DNA of 14,190 nucleotides from Porphyromonadaceae bacterium UBA3318 (lineage in GTDB: Bacteria > Bacteroidota > Bacteroidia > Bacteroidales > Muribaculaceae), in contig DESI01000085.1 in assembly GCA_002361235.1 (NCBI GenBank), positions 1 through 14,190 of the forward strand, read 5' to 3'. Shown here one piece after another: positions 1 through 7,151 of the stretch (the first letter of the stretch is position 1; each line of letters opens with the position of its first letter). The notes under the pieces are model-generated. The model made no database searches, had not been told where the DNA came from, and saw nothing but the letters and a program-made list of their open reading frames with translations. The translations under genes were made by a program, and so were the position numbers.

Positions 1-16
1 CAGAACGGCTCCGCGA

Positions 17-77
17 GGGAGGGGTATTGCTGATTAGGAGAGGGGGAGGGGTATTGCTGATTAGGAGAGGGGGAGGG
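17..77. repeat. 27-bp direct tandem repeat, about 2.3 copies
   Basis: Two exact 27-bp copies occupy 24-50 and 51-77, and a partial match of seven bases precedes them at 17-23. The repeat spans the stop codon of the minus-strand glycosyltransferase gene, so the TAA at 61-63 has an in-frame duplicate at 34-36. Seen directly in the sequence; replication slippage is the likely origin. Confidence 0.9.
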
Positions 78-1065
78 AGCACTTGCGCTTGAGGTAACGG
101 GCGGCGATGGCCGAATGGCGGGTGCCGGGGAGAGAGGTCAGGATGTCGCGGGAGGGGTAATCCTGATAGTCGCGGCGCATACGGCGGAAGTCGGTGTGGG
201 CCTTGAGGATGGCGCGGGCGTTGGGGAAATCGAGCTTGAGCAGGAACATGCCGAAAGCCAAGGTGTCGGCCAGGCGGCGCGTCAGCAGCATCCGGTGTCC
301 CGAACGGCGCGTCATGTTCTTGTGTATCAGCAGCAGGTTGTTGCGGAAGTTTAGGTAGGTCTTCTTCGGATTCCCCTGGTGCAGGCTTGCGCCGCCCATG
401 TGGTAGATTTCCGAGTCGGAAATGGCGCAGCAACGGAAGCCTGCGCCCCAGATTCTGGCGCACAGGTCTATCTCCTCCATGTGGGCGAAGAAGCGGGGGT
501 CGAGGCCGCCGAGCTTCAGATACAGCCCGCGGGGTACGGTAAGGCATGCGCCGGACGCCCAGGCCACATCCACAGCGGGGCCGTCGTATTGCCCCCTGTC
601 CTTCTCCACGACATCGAACAGGCGTCCGCGACAGTAGGGATAGCCTAAATTGTCAAGGGCGCCGCCCGCCGCTCCGGCATATTCGAACTCGTCGCGGCGG
701 TAGAAGCTCTTGATCTTGGGCTGCACGGCGCCGACGTCGGGGTGATTGACCATGAAGTCGAGCACCGGCTTCCACCAGCCCGGTGTTGTCTCGACGTCGC
801 TGTTAAGCAGAGTGACATATTCGTAATCCACCTCGGCGATGGCGCGGTTGTATCCCTCGGCAAAGCCGTAGTTGGTGTCGAAGGCTATGATCCTGACATC
901 CGGGCAGTTCTCGCGGACCCATTGCACGGAGCCGTCGGTAGAACCGTTGTCGGCCACGATGAGGTCGCAACTGTCGCATACGGTGTCGCGCGCCACGCCC
1001 GGCAGAAGCTGTTGCAGCAGTTTCAGACCGTTCCAGTTCAGTATGATGACGCCTAATTTCTTCAT
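61..1065 (-). CDS. Family 2 glycosyltransferase (GT-A fold, rhamnosyltransferase-like)
   Basis: This is a predicted cytoplasmic transferase that moves a sugar from a nucleotide-sugar donor to a glycan or lipid acceptor. The 334 residues carry the GT2 N-terminal strand (VIILNWNG, 7-14), the nucleotide-binding stretch VADNGSTDGS (37-46), a DxD-type metal site within LLNSDVE (86-92) and the probable catalytic acidic stretch FFAHMEEIDLCAR (192-204). The C-terminal part is basic with no clear membrane helix. The start ATG overlaps the mtaB stop as ATGA (1062-1065), so translation is probably coupled to mtaB. Pairing of a GT2 gene with mtaB is, from memory, common in Bacteroidales, but the substrate cannot be read from sequence. 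The stop codon lies in a 27-bp tandem duplication that supplies a second in-frame stop nine codons on. Family assignment is firm; function beyond that is open. Confidence 0.93.
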   Translation of the reverse strand: MKKLGVIILNWNGLKLLQQLLPGVARDTVCDSCDLIVADNGSTDGSVQWVRENCPDVRIIAFDTNYGFAEGYNRAIAEVDYEYVTLLNSDVETTPGWWKPVLDFMVNHPDVGAVQPKIKSFYRRDEFEYAGAAGGALDNLGYPYCRGRLFDVVEKDRGQYDGPAVDVAWASGACLTVPRGLYLKLGGLDPRFFAHMEEIDLCARIWGAGFRCCAISDSEIYHMGGASLHQGNPKKTYLNFRNNLLLIHKNMTRRSGHRMLLTRRLADTLAFGMFLLKLDFPNARAILKAHTDFRRMRRDYQDYPSRDILTSLPGTRHSAIAARYLKRKCSLPLS

Positions 1066-2354
1066 TGTTCGGCTACTATGTTATCGGGAGTGAGGACCAG
1101 GGTCGATATGCGGTTCACCATGCCGGCGTCGAAGGGGGCCTGCACGCGCACGTAATTGTCGGTGAATCCCTGCATCATGCCGTCGTGCACGGTATGTTCC
1201 CACAGCACGGGACGCTCCGCGCCGTGCTGCGAGTCGAGGAATTGCCGCAGTTTCGTGTCGGATATTGCAATCAGCTGCTCCACGCGGCGATGCTTCTCGG
1301 CCTGTGGCACCGGGTCGGGGAGATGAAGGGCGGCGGTGCCGGGACGTTCGGAATATGGGAACACATGCAGACGCGAGACAGGCAGCGACTCGATGAACCG
1401 GCATGCCTCGGCCCATTCCTGTTCGGTTTCCCCGCGCGCGCCGGCAATGACGTCCACGCCGATGAAGGCGTGTGGCATGACGCGGCGTATGTGCTCCACG
1501 CGCTCGCGGAACAGCGACGTGGCATAGCGGCGGTTCATCAGCTTCAGCACCCGGTCCGAGCCGGATTGCAGCGGAATGTGGAAATGGGGCATGAAGGCGC
1601 GCGACTGAGCCACCCAGTCGATGATGTCGTCGGTGAGCAGGTTCGGCTCGATCGACGAGATGCGGTAACGCTCGATGCCCGGCACGGTGTCCAGCTCGCG
1701 GATGAGGTCGAAGAACGACTGGCCGTTGTTCGAGCCGAACTCGCCGATGTTCACGCCCGTTATCACAATCTCCTTAGCCCCCTCGCCGGCTGCCTTGCGG
1801 GCGCGGTCTGTCAGGTCGGCTATGATGCCCGAACGCGATCGCCCGCGGGCGTAGGGGATGGTGCAGTAAGTGCAGAAATAGTCGCAGCCGTCCTGCACCT
1901 TGAGGAACCAGCGGGTGCGGTCGCCCCGTTCGCACGACGGCTCGAAGGTGGCTATCTGCCGCGCCGGGGTGACTGACATCACCGACTGCCGCGACTGCAG
2001 GAAACGGTCGACATACTCGGCCGCCTTCAGCTTCTCGCCCGAGCCGAGCACCAGCTCCACGCCGGGGAGCGCGGCCACCTCGCCGGGCTTAAGCTGCGCG
2101 TAGCATCCGGTCACGACGATGGCGGCCTGCGGATAGCGCGCGGCCAGGCGGCGTATCAGGCTGCGCCCCTTCTTGTCGGCTGTCTCGGTGACCGAGCAGG
2201 TATTGACCACCACGATGTCGGGAGTCTCGCCGTCGGCGGCACGACGCACGCCGCGCTCGCTGAGCGCACGCCCTATGGCCGATGTCTCTGAAAAGTTCAG
2301 CTTACATCCTAATGTGTGATATTCAGCGGTTATATTATGCGGATATGTGCTCAT
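1062..2354 (-). CDS. mtaB: tRNA t6A37 methylthiotransferase MtaB
   Basis: MtaB is a radical-SAM enzyme that converts N6-threonylcarbamoyladenosine at position 37 of ANN-decoding tRNAs to its 2-methylthio form. The 430-residue protein has the full family layout. The N-terminal methylthiotransferase domain carries Cys17 (HTLGCKLN), Cys53 (VVNTCSVT) and Cys84 (VVTGCYAQ) for the auxiliary 4Fe-4S cluster. The radical-SAM motif CDYFCTYC has Cys157, Cys161 and Cys164. The SAM barrel continues through HIPLQSGSD (259-267), and a TRAM-like tail lies at about 371-425. Length and motifs favour MtaB over MiaB or RimO, and the GCKLN/CTIPYARG forms are typical of MtaB. It is first in a two-gene minus-strand operon with the glycosyltransferase and is divergent from ftsX. 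No obvious Shine-Dalgarno precedes the ATG, as is usual in Bacteroidetes. Confidence 0.96.
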   Translation of the reverse strand: MSTYPHNITAEYHTLGCKLNFSETSAIGRALSERGVRRAADGETPDIVVVNTCSVTETADKKGRSLIRRLAARYPQAAIVVTGCYAQLKPGEVAALPGVELVLGSGEKLKAAEYVDRFLQSRQSVMSVTPARQIATFEPSCERGDRTRWFLKVQDGCDYFCTYCTIPYARGRSRSGIIADLTDRARKAAGEGAKEIVITGVNIGEFGSNNGQSFFDLIRELDTVPGIERYRISSIEPNLLTDDIIDWVAQSRAFMPHFHIPLQSGSDRVLKLMNRRYATSLFRERVEHIRRVMPHAFIGVDVIAGARGETEQEWAEACRFIESLPVSRLHVFPYSERPGTAALHLPDPVPQAEKHRRVEQLIAISDTKLRQFLDSQHGAERPVLWEHTVHDGMMQGFTDNYVRVQAPFDAGMVNRISTLVLTPDNIVAEQ

Positions 2355-2392
2355 TCTTGCTGTTTATTGCATTAAAAATGCCATTTGATTTG

Positions 2393-2428
2393 CAAAATTA
2401 ACAAAAAAGTATATAAATACTTGACAAA
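2393..2428 (-). promoter_or_regulatory. Probable promoter of mtaB and the glycosyltransferase
   Basis: Read on the minus strand, 2400-2393 is TAATTTTG, a perfect match to the Bacteroidetes -7 element TAnnTTTG. A TTTG lies upstream at 2428-2425, but its spacer of 24 is longer than the usual 19-21. It would give a leader of roughly 35 bases before the mtaB ATG at 2354. Confidence 0.55.
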
Positions 2429-2452
2429 GGGGGGTGGAATTTATTAATTTTG
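2421..2452 (+). promoter_or_regulatory. Probable promoter of the ftsX run
   Basis: TTGAC at 2421-2425 and TAATTTTG at 2445-2452 match the Bacteroidetes -33 and -7 elements, with 21 bases between TTG and TA. The ftsX ATG follows at 2477. Its -33 region overlaps the one proposed for the divergent mtaB promoter. Confidence 0.7.
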
Positions 2453-2476
2453 CAGTTTGAATTGTGACACGAAAAG

Positions 2477-3358
2477 ATGAAGCACATAAATAAGGAGCTG
2501 AAGATATCGTTCTGGGCCTCGCATTTCACCACGATAGTGACGGTGACGTTAGTGTTGCTGTTGGGGGGCATCATATCGATGTTGTGGCTCAGCGCCAACA
2601 ACGAGACGCGCCGGCTGAAGGAGCGTATGGAACTGACGGTGATACTGGCAGACAGCATTCCCGACAGCGAGGGCGTGCGTCTGGCCAACGAGATAAAGCG
2701 TCAGCCGTACGCAGGCGTGGTGCGCTTCACCAGCAAGGCCGAGGCCATGAAGGAATGGAGCCGCGACACGGGCGAGGACCTGGAGACGCTGTTCGGCGTC
2801 AATCCCCTCAGTCCGGAGGTGGCATTCACCCTCAAGGCCGACTATAGCTCCAAGGCACAGATAGCCCGCATCAAGAAAAGCATAGAGGGAATCAAGGGCG
2901 TGGAGAACGTGGCCAGCCCGGAGGACGAGATGGTGGACGCCATGAACCGGAACCTGGCCCTTGTCACGATGCTGTTGGGAATCATAGCGGTGATAATGCT
3001 GCTGATAACGTGCGTACTTATCAACAACACGGTTCACCTGTCGATATATTCACGGCGGTTCTCCATCCACACCATGCAGCTGGTTGGGGCCACCAACGGT
3101 TTTATCCGTCGGCCTATCGTCATGGACAATATGCTGTGCGGCCTGATAGCCGGCGCATTGGCGTCGGGCGTGACGGCATTGGCTATATGGGGGGCGCGCG
3201 AAAGCGGCGTGGTGGATGTGGCTACGTTCCTGCCGTGGAGGGATTTTGGATTCGTCGGCGCCGGTATGGTGCTGGCAGGCGTGTTGATGTGCGTGGTGTC
3301 GTCGTGGCTGTCGGCCACACACTATCTGCACAAAGAATACGACGAACTGTTTCGATAA
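2477..3358 (+). CDS. ftsX: Cell division protein FtsX
   Basis: FtsX is the membrane subunit of the FtsEX complex, which couples divisome assembly to activation of septal peptidoglycan hydrolases. The 293 residues show the standard topology: a cytoplasmic N-terminus, a first membrane helix at about 17-40, a periplasmic domain at about 41-158, then three helices at about 160-183, 216-239 and 255-278. The loop SRRFSIHTMQLVGATNGFI (192-210) contains the FtsX signature around the coupling helix, with LVGAT conserved. No ftsE lies beside it, which is usual in Bacteroidetes as I recall. The ATG at 2477 is the only start that keeps a short cytoplasmic N-terminus. It is followed 10 bases later by the DUF3098 gene and appears to be first in the operon. 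Confidence 0.95.
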   Translation: MKHINKELKISFWASHFTTIVTVTLVLLLGGIISMLWLSANNETRRLKERMELTVILADSIPDSEGVRLANEIKRQPYAGVVRFTSKAEAMKEWSRDTGEDLETLFGVNPLSPEVAFTLKADYSSKAQIARIKKSIEGIKGVENVASPEDEMVDAMNRNLALVTMLLGIIAVIMLLITCVLINNTVHLSIYSRRFSIHTMQLVGATNGFIRRPIVMDNMLCGLIAGALASGVTALAIWGARESGVVDVATFLPWRDFGFVGAGMVLAGVLMCVVSSWLSATHYLHKEYDELFR

Positions 3359-3368
3359 ATTGAAGTAA

Positions 3369-3719
3369 ATGGCAAAGAAAAAGATATTTACGGGCACAAT
3401 GTCCACCGAGCCGTTGCAGAAGGAGAAGGCGTCCGAGCGACCCTTCACCAAGACCAACTTCGTGATGATGGGCTGCTGCGTGGCTCTGATCATAACAGGC
3501 TTCCTGCTGATGAGCGGCGGAGGCAGCTCGGACCCGAACGTGTTCAATCCCGACGTGTTCAGCACACGCCGCATCGTGGTGGGCCCGACTCTGGCCTTCT
3601 TAGGCTTCCTGTCCATGGCGTTCGCCATAATATGGACGCCGCGCGGACATAATGACGCCAAGACCGAAAACACGACCCTGACGGCAGACGCCGCCCAAAC
3701 TAAAGACGCCGACAAATAA
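3369..3719 (+). CDS. DUF3098 small membrane protein
   Basis: This is a 116-residue protein of unknown function with two predicted membrane helices (about 31-49 and 69-89) joined by a short loop holding the family's conserved segment MSGGGSSDPNVFNPDVFSTR (48-67). The N-terminal 25 residues are basic and the C-terminal tail is polar, so both ends are probably cytoplasmic. It sits 10 bases after ftsX, and its stop overlaps the uppP start by one base (TAATG at 3717-3721), which implies coupled translation. The ftsX - DUF3098 - uppP order is a familiar Bacteroidales arrangement and suggests a role near the divisome or envelope assembly, but that is an inference from position only. Confidence 0.88.
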   Translation: MAKKKIFTGTMSTEPLQKEKASERPFTKTNFVMMGCCVALIITGFLLMSGGGSSDPNVFNPDVFSTRRIVVGPTLAFLGFLSMAFAIIWTPRGHNDAKTENTTLTADAAQTKDADK

Positions 3720-4537
3720 TGGAATGGTTTCAGGCCCTGATACTGGGCATAGTGCAGGGACTCACGGAATATCTGCCGGTGAGTTCCAGCGGACATCTCG
3801 AGATATTCAAGGACATACTCGGCATAGAGCTGCCGGCTGACGAGAACCTGCAGTTTGACGTGGTGGTACACGCCGCCACCGTGCTGTCGACTATCGTGGT
3901 GCTGTGGCCCATGTTCCGCGACCTGTGCCGCAGTTTCTTCACGTTCAGGCGGGACGAAAACACCACGTATGTGTGGAAGCTGATAGTGAGCTGCATCCCG
4001 GTCGGGATCGTCGGCGTGTTCTTCAAGAGCTATGTGGAGGAGATATTCGGCAGCGGCCTGCTGATAGTGGGTATCTGCCTGTGTGTCACCGCCGCGCTGC
4101 TGCTGTTCGCCCATCTCAGCGCCGTGCGGGCCGGCAAGCTGCAGCGGGCCAACGCAGGGCGCGACATCACATGGTGGGACGCCATCGTGATAGGCTGCGC
4201 GCAGGCTGTGGCCGTGCTGCCGGGACTGAGCCGCAGCGGCACCACCATCGCCACCGGTATCATGCTGGGCGACAGGCGCGACAAGGTGGCCAGCTTCTCG
4301 TTCCTGATGGTCATAATTCCGATATTGGGCGAGATGCTGCTGGACATCAAGGATATAGTGGCTCCTGACTATGCCGCGCAGACCGATCTGCTCAGCATGG
4401 CCGTAGGTTTCGTGGCTGCCTTCGCGGTAGGCTGCGCCGCCTGCAGCTGGATGCTGAACATAGTGAAGAAAGGTAAGTTGTGGTGGTTCGCAGTATATTG
4501 CGTTGTGATGGGCGTGATATGCATCCTGTGGAACTAA
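3719..4537 (+). CDS. uppP: Undecaprenyl-diphosphate phosphatase UppP (BacA)
   Basis: UppP is an integral membrane phosphatase that dephosphorylates undecaprenyl pyrophosphate released by peptidoglycan and surface glycan polymerisation, regenerating the lipid carrier. The 272-residue protein contains both family signatures. QGLTEYLPVSSSGH (13-26) holds the catalytic Glu17, Ser22-24 and His26 cluster, and PGLSRSGTTIATG (168-180) holds Arg172. It has about eight hydrophobic segments, typical of the family. The start is fixed by the one-base overlap with the DUF3098 stop. Loss or change of this activity is known to alter bacitracin sensitivity in other bacteria. The neighbouring ftsX and DUF3098 genes fit an envelope-growth operon. 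Confidence 0.97.
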   Translation: MEWFQALILGIVQGLTEYLPVSSSGHLEIFKDILGIELPADENLQFDVVVHAATVLSTIVVLWPMFRDLCRSFFTFRRDENTTYVWKLIVSCIPVGIVGVFFKSYVEEIFGSGLLIVGICLCVTAALLLFAHLSAVRAGKLQRANAGRDITWWDAIVIGCAQAVAVLPGLSRSGTTIATGIMLGDRRDKVASFSFLMVIIPILGEMLLDIKDIVAPDYAAQTDLLSMAVGFVAAFAVGCAACSWMLNIVKKGKLWWFAVYCVVMGVICILWN

Positions 4538-4575
4538 GTCATAGAGACGAGTGACTAAGTAAGAAAATAGACGGA

Positions 4576-5292
4576 ATGGACTATATAAGCGGGGAAGTAC
4601 TGGTGATCGACAAGCCGTACCGCTGGACATCGTTCGATGCGGTGAAGCGGCTGCGGGGCGCCGTGCAGCGCCGGCTGAACGCCAAGCGATTCAAGGTGGG
4701 TCATGCCGGCACGCTCGATCCGCTTGCCACGGGCGTGCTGTTGGTGTGTACCGGACGCGCCACCAAGCGCATAGCCGAACTGCAGGAGGGCATGAAGGAG
4801 TATGTGGCCGAGATCACTTTCGGCGCCACTACTCCGAGCTACGACCTGGAGAAGGAGATAGACGCCACCTATCCGTGGGAGCACATCACTCCGGAACTGA
4901 TAGCGGAGACATTGCCCAAGTTTCAGGGCCATGTGATGCAGGTGCCCCCGGTGTTCTCGGCGGTGAAGGTGGACGGCAAACGCGCCTACAACTACGCCCG
5001 CAAGGGCAAGGAGGTGGAAATTAAGGCCAAGCCTCTGGAAATAAAGGAACTGGAAGTCCTGAACTGGGAGGCGCCGAAGCTGACGCTGAGGGTGCTGTGC
5101 AGCAAAGGCACTTACATACGCGCGCTGGCCAGAGATTTAGGCGAAGCCATGAGCTCCGGCGCGCACCTGACGGCCCTGAGACGCACCAGGGTGGGAGACT
5201 ATACAATTGACGACGCCATGAGTCTGGACCAGGCACTGGAGCTGATCAAGGAAGGCCCGGTGGAGTTTCCGGACGAACCGACGGCCAGATAA
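4576..5292 (+). CDS. truB: tRNA pseudouridine(55) synthase TruB
   Basis: TruB isomerises U55 in the T-loop of tRNAs to pseudouridine. The 238-residue protein carries the catalytic motif HAGTLDPLATGVL (43-55), with nucleophile Asp48. The conserved IDKPYRWTSFDAV (11-23) lies at the N-terminus and CSKGTYIRALARDLGEAM (175-192) in the C-terminal part of the fold. At 238 residues it is a short TruB: the C-terminal PUA domain of the E. coli enzyme is absent, as is common in Bacteroidetes. It begins 38 bases after uppP; no terminator separates them, so it is probably co-transcribed with ftsX - uppP. Confidence 0.96.
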   Translation: MDYISGEVLVIDKPYRWTSFDAVKRLRGAVQRRLNAKRFKVGHAGTLDPLATGVLLVCTGRATKRIAELQEGMKEYVAEITFGATTPSYDLEKEIDATYPWEHITPELIAETLPKFQGHVMQVPPVFSAVKVDGKRAYNYARKGKEVEIKAKPLEIKELEVLNWEAPKLTLRVLCSKGTYIRALARDLGEAMSSGAHLTALRRTRVGDYTIDDAMSLDQALELIKEGPVEFPDEPTAR

Positions 5293-5312
5293 CATAGACA
5301 AATAAATGAAAT

Positions 5313-5328
5313 GCCGCACGTGTGCGGC
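5313..5328 (+). other. Small hairpin between truB and queA
   Basis: GCCGCA (5313-5318) and TGCGGC (5323-5328) form a perfect 6-bp stem around the loop CGTG. There is no T-tract, so it is not an intrinsic terminator. It overlaps an upstream alternative ATG (5311) for queA and may mark an mRNA processing or translational control site. Confidence 0.45.
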
Positions 5329-5346
5329 GGAACCATACTAATAAGC

Positions 5347-6399
5347 ATGAAGCTATCTGAATTTAAATTCAAACTTCCTGAGAACCTGATAGCGCAGTAC
5401 CCGACGGAGAACCGCGACGAGTGCCGCATGATGGTGGTGGATGCCCGTACGGGCGAGATCAGCCATCACATATTCAAGGAGATCATCAATTACTTTGACG
5501 AAGGAGACGTCATGGTGTTCAACGACACGAAGGTGTTTCCCGCTCGTCTGTATGGCAACAAGGAGAAGACGGGGGCCCGCATCGAGGTATTCCTGCTGCG
5601 GGAACTGAATGCAGAGAACCGATACTGGGACGTGCTGGTGGACCCGGCGCGCAAGATCCGTATCGGCAACAAGCTGTATTTCGGGGATGACGAGTCGATG
5701 GTGGCCGAAGTGATCGACAACACGACGTCGCGCGGCCGCACGTTGCGTTTTCTGTTCGACGGCGACTACGACGAGTTCAAGAAGGCGCTGTACGCGCTGG
5801 GCGAGACGCCGCTGCCCTACTACATCAAGCGTCCCGTAGAGGAGCTGGATGCCGAGAACTATCAGTGCATCTTCGCGCGCGATGAGGGAGCCGTCATGGC
5901 CCCTGCCGCCGGCCTGCACTTCAGCCGCGAGCTGATGAAGCGCCTGGAAATCAAGGGTGTGGAGCGCGGTTTCCTGACGTTGCATTCCGGATGGGGCAAT
6001 TTCAAGGAGATAGACGTGGAGGACCTGACCAAGCACCGCATGGATTCCGAGCAGATGCGTGTCAACGACGAACTGGTGGAAATGGTGAATGCCGCCCATG
6101 ACCGCGGCAACCGGATATGCGCCGTCGGCACGTCGGTGATGCGCGCCATGGCCTCGAGCGTGTGCATGAACGGACACCTGATGACCATAGAGGGATGGAC
6201 CAACAAGTTCATCTTCCCGCCCTACGACTTCACGGTGGCTACGGCCATGGTGAGCAACTTCCACATGCCGCTCAGCACCATGCTGATGATGGTGGCTGCC
6301 TTCGGCGGCTATAAGCTTGTGATGAAGGCTTACGACACTGCCGTGAAGGAGAAATATCGCTTCGGCGCCTACGGCGATGCGATGCTGATATTGAAATGA
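5347..6399 (+). CDS. queA: S-adenosylmethionine:tRNA ribosyltransferase-isomerase QueA
   Basis: QueA transfers and rearranges the ribosyl group of SAM onto 7-aminomethyl-7-deazaguanine in tRNA, producing epoxyqueuosine, the penultimate step of queuosine synthesis. The 350-residue product shows family motifs: VFNDTKVFPARLYG (57-70), LGETPLPYYI (151-160), GAVMAPAAGLHF (181-192, with Ala where many homologues have Thr), TLHSGWGNF (211-219) and RFGAYGDAMLI (338-348). I chose the ATG at 5347 rather than the in-frame ATG at 5311. The latter would add 12 residues rich in Cys and Gly that lie over a hairpin, whereas MKLSEF is the expected N-terminus. It is the last gene of the run, and a strong terminator follows at 6418. 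Confidence 0.95.
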   Translation: MKLSEFKFKLPENLIAQYPTENRDECRMMVVDARTGEISHHIFKEIINYFDEGDVMVFNDTKVFPARLYGNKEKTGARIEVFLLRELNAENRYWDVLVDPARKIRIGNKLYFGDDESMVAEVIDNTTSRGRTLRFLFDGDYDEFKKALYALGETPLPYYIKRPVEELDAENYQCIFARDEGAVMAPAAGLHFSRELMKRLEIKGVERGFLTLHSGWGNFKEIDVEDLTKHRMDSEQMRVNDELVEMVNAAHDRGNRICAVGTSVMRAMASSVCMNGHLMTIEGWTNKFIFPPYDFTVATAMVSNFHMPLSTMLMMVAAFGGYKLVMKAYDTAVKEKYRFGAYGDAMLILK

Positions 6400-6417
6400 C
6401 AGTCTGTGAGATGAATA

Positions 6418-6459
6418 ATCCCGTCCTGCATTATATGCGGGCCGGGATATTTTGTTTTT
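6418..6459 (+). terminator. Intrinsic terminator of the ftsX-queA run
   Basis: ATCCCG (6418-6423) pairs with CGGGAT (6443-6448), and CCTGC (6425-6429) pairs with GCGGG (6437-6441), with one T/C mismatch between them and the loop ATTATAT. The stem is followed by ATTTTGTTTTT. It begins 18 bases after the queA stop. The opposite strand lacks a T-tract, so it acts on plus-strand transcripts. Confidence 0.9.
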
Positions 6460-6503
6460 AGAGAGGCGTTATTGCCGGGAAGCGTTATTTTTTCTCGGAG
6501 CCG

Positions 6504-6743
6504 TTATTTCTCGGGACCGTTTATCAGGTTCTCGCGCACGGCCTGCGCGCGGTCGTCGTCGTTGTCATAGCGGGTGTCGAGCAGGTCGGGGAAGAATATC
6601 AGCTTGAACACCAGGAAGAAGATGGCTAATTTCACAAGAATCAGTGCCCACAGGTATCGCCCTATGGTCATGTCGCGGAATCCGTCGGCATAAAGCCTCC
6701 AGGTGCGGTACAGGATGGATGTCTTTTCTTCCGGCTGTGTCAT
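6504..6743 (-). CDS. DUF4492 small membrane protein
   Basis: This is a 79-residue protein with one central hydrophobic helix (about 30-51, rich in Leu, Ile and Phe). It is preceded by the aromatic, basic segment YRTWRLYADGFRDMTIGRYLW and followed by an acidic tail with TRYDNDDDRAQ. That pattern, WRLYADGFRxMTxGxxLW...KLxFFPDLL, matches the Bacteroidetes family DUF4492, whose function is unknown. From memory, relatives often sit beside cydAB cytochrome bd oxidase genes, but no such gene is visible here. It is a monocistronic minus-strand gene converging on queA, with its own promoter at 6800-6807. Its last codons and stop lie in a degenerate repeat of about 16-20 bp (6465-6520). Confidence 0.85.
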   Translation of the reverse strand: MTQPEEKTSILYRTWRLYADGFRDMTIGRYLWALILVKLAIFFLVFKLIFFPDLLDTRYDNDDDRAQAVRENLINGPEK

Positions 6744-6799
6744 GATGGTTAAACCGCGGTGTGGATATGAGGCGTGTTTGTCCTTTTGATAACCAGATG

Positions 6800-6807
6800 C
6801 AAAGATA
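6800..6807 (-). promoter_or_regulatory. Probable -7 element for the DUF4492 gene
   Basis: On the minus strand 6807-6800 reads TATCTTTG, a perfect TAnnTTTG, about 57 bases upstream of the ATG at 6743. No good TTTG lies at the -33 position; the upstream sequence is simply T-rich. Confidence 0.6.
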
Positions 6808-6833
6808 ATGATAAAAAGTGAAAAGTAGTGTAT

Positions 6834-6866
6834 AAAAAAAGATTAATTGTCTCCCGACAACTAATC
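6834..6866 (-). terminator. Intrinsic terminator of the minus-strand small RNA
   Basis: On the minus strand GATTAGTTGT (6866-6857) pairs with ACAATTAATC (6850-6841) around the loop CGGGAG, with one mismatch. It is followed at once by seven T residues (6840-6834). No protein gene lies upstream on this strand within 280 bases, which points to a short non-coding transcript. Confidence 0.85.
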
Positions 6867-6899
6867 CTCTAACCTTAAATCTAATACCATGAAAAACAC
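6836..6899 (-). ncRNA. Putative small RNA, copy A, about 65 nt
   Basis: A promoter-like element (6905-6912) and an intrinsic terminator (6834-6866) enclose only about 65 transcribed bases with no usable ORF. The predicted 5' end starts GTGTTTTTCAT (6899-6889). A second unit at 7994-8063 matches 20 of 22 bases here at the same distance from its own -7 box. Repeated promoter, conserved 5' segment and terminator, with a divergent hairpin, is the signature of a paralogous small RNA family. Bacteroides is reported to have such a family (FopS); I cannot establish identity with it. On the plus strand the same stretch could be read as ATGAAAAACACG starting an 18-codon ORF, which I consider less likely. 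Confidence 0.65.
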
Positions 6900-6904
6900 G
6901 AATG

Positions 6905-6932
6905 CAAAGTTAATAATAAAAATTGTGACAAA
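6905..6932 (-). promoter_or_regulatory. Probable promoter of small RNA copy A
   Basis: Minus-strand 6912-6905 is TAACTTTG, matching TAnnTTTG. A TTTG lies at 6932-6929 with a spacer of 16, a little short of the usual range. The conserved GTGTTTTTCAT segment starts five bases after the box, where initiation is expected. Confidence 0.6.
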
Positions 6933-7151
6933 AAAATATATATAGCAATAAAATGATGTCATATTGATATTTTTTAACGAAAAACAAAAAACAATAAGAA
7001 ATTGCGAATAAAAAGGTATGATAGTATAAAGTGAATGAGAGTTTACAAAGTCAAAGGAGTTTATAAAGTTAAGAGAATGCCGAGGACGTTGGCACGTCGA
7101 TACTGTTATCTTGACTTTTTCAACTTTCTAAACTGATTCAACTGACAAAGG
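6913..7151. other. AT-rich spacer upstream of recO with short repeats
   Basis: No gene was found here. The stretch from 6913 to 7040 is extremely A-rich on the plus strand. Two related 17-bp direct repeats beginning AGTTTA lie at 7040-7056 and 7058-7074. The second (7058-7070) also pairs with 7122-7134 (AACTTTCTAAACT) with one mismatch. A small GACGT/ACGTC hairpin sits in the intervening loop. I see no convincing TAnnTTTG promoter for recO. Confidence 0.5.

Noticed and set aside
3050..4630. 526-codon open frame on the minus strand across DUF3098 and uppP
   Set aside because: It is antisense to well-supported genes, with His/Gln-rich composition typical of a GC-rich shadow frame.
6889..6945. 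Plus-strand 18-codon ORF starting ATGAAAAACACG behind a typical Bacteroidales start context
   Set aside because: The opposite strand has a promoter, a terminator and a second copy of the segment, and the encoded peptide is low-complexity AT-rich sequence. A small RNA explains more.
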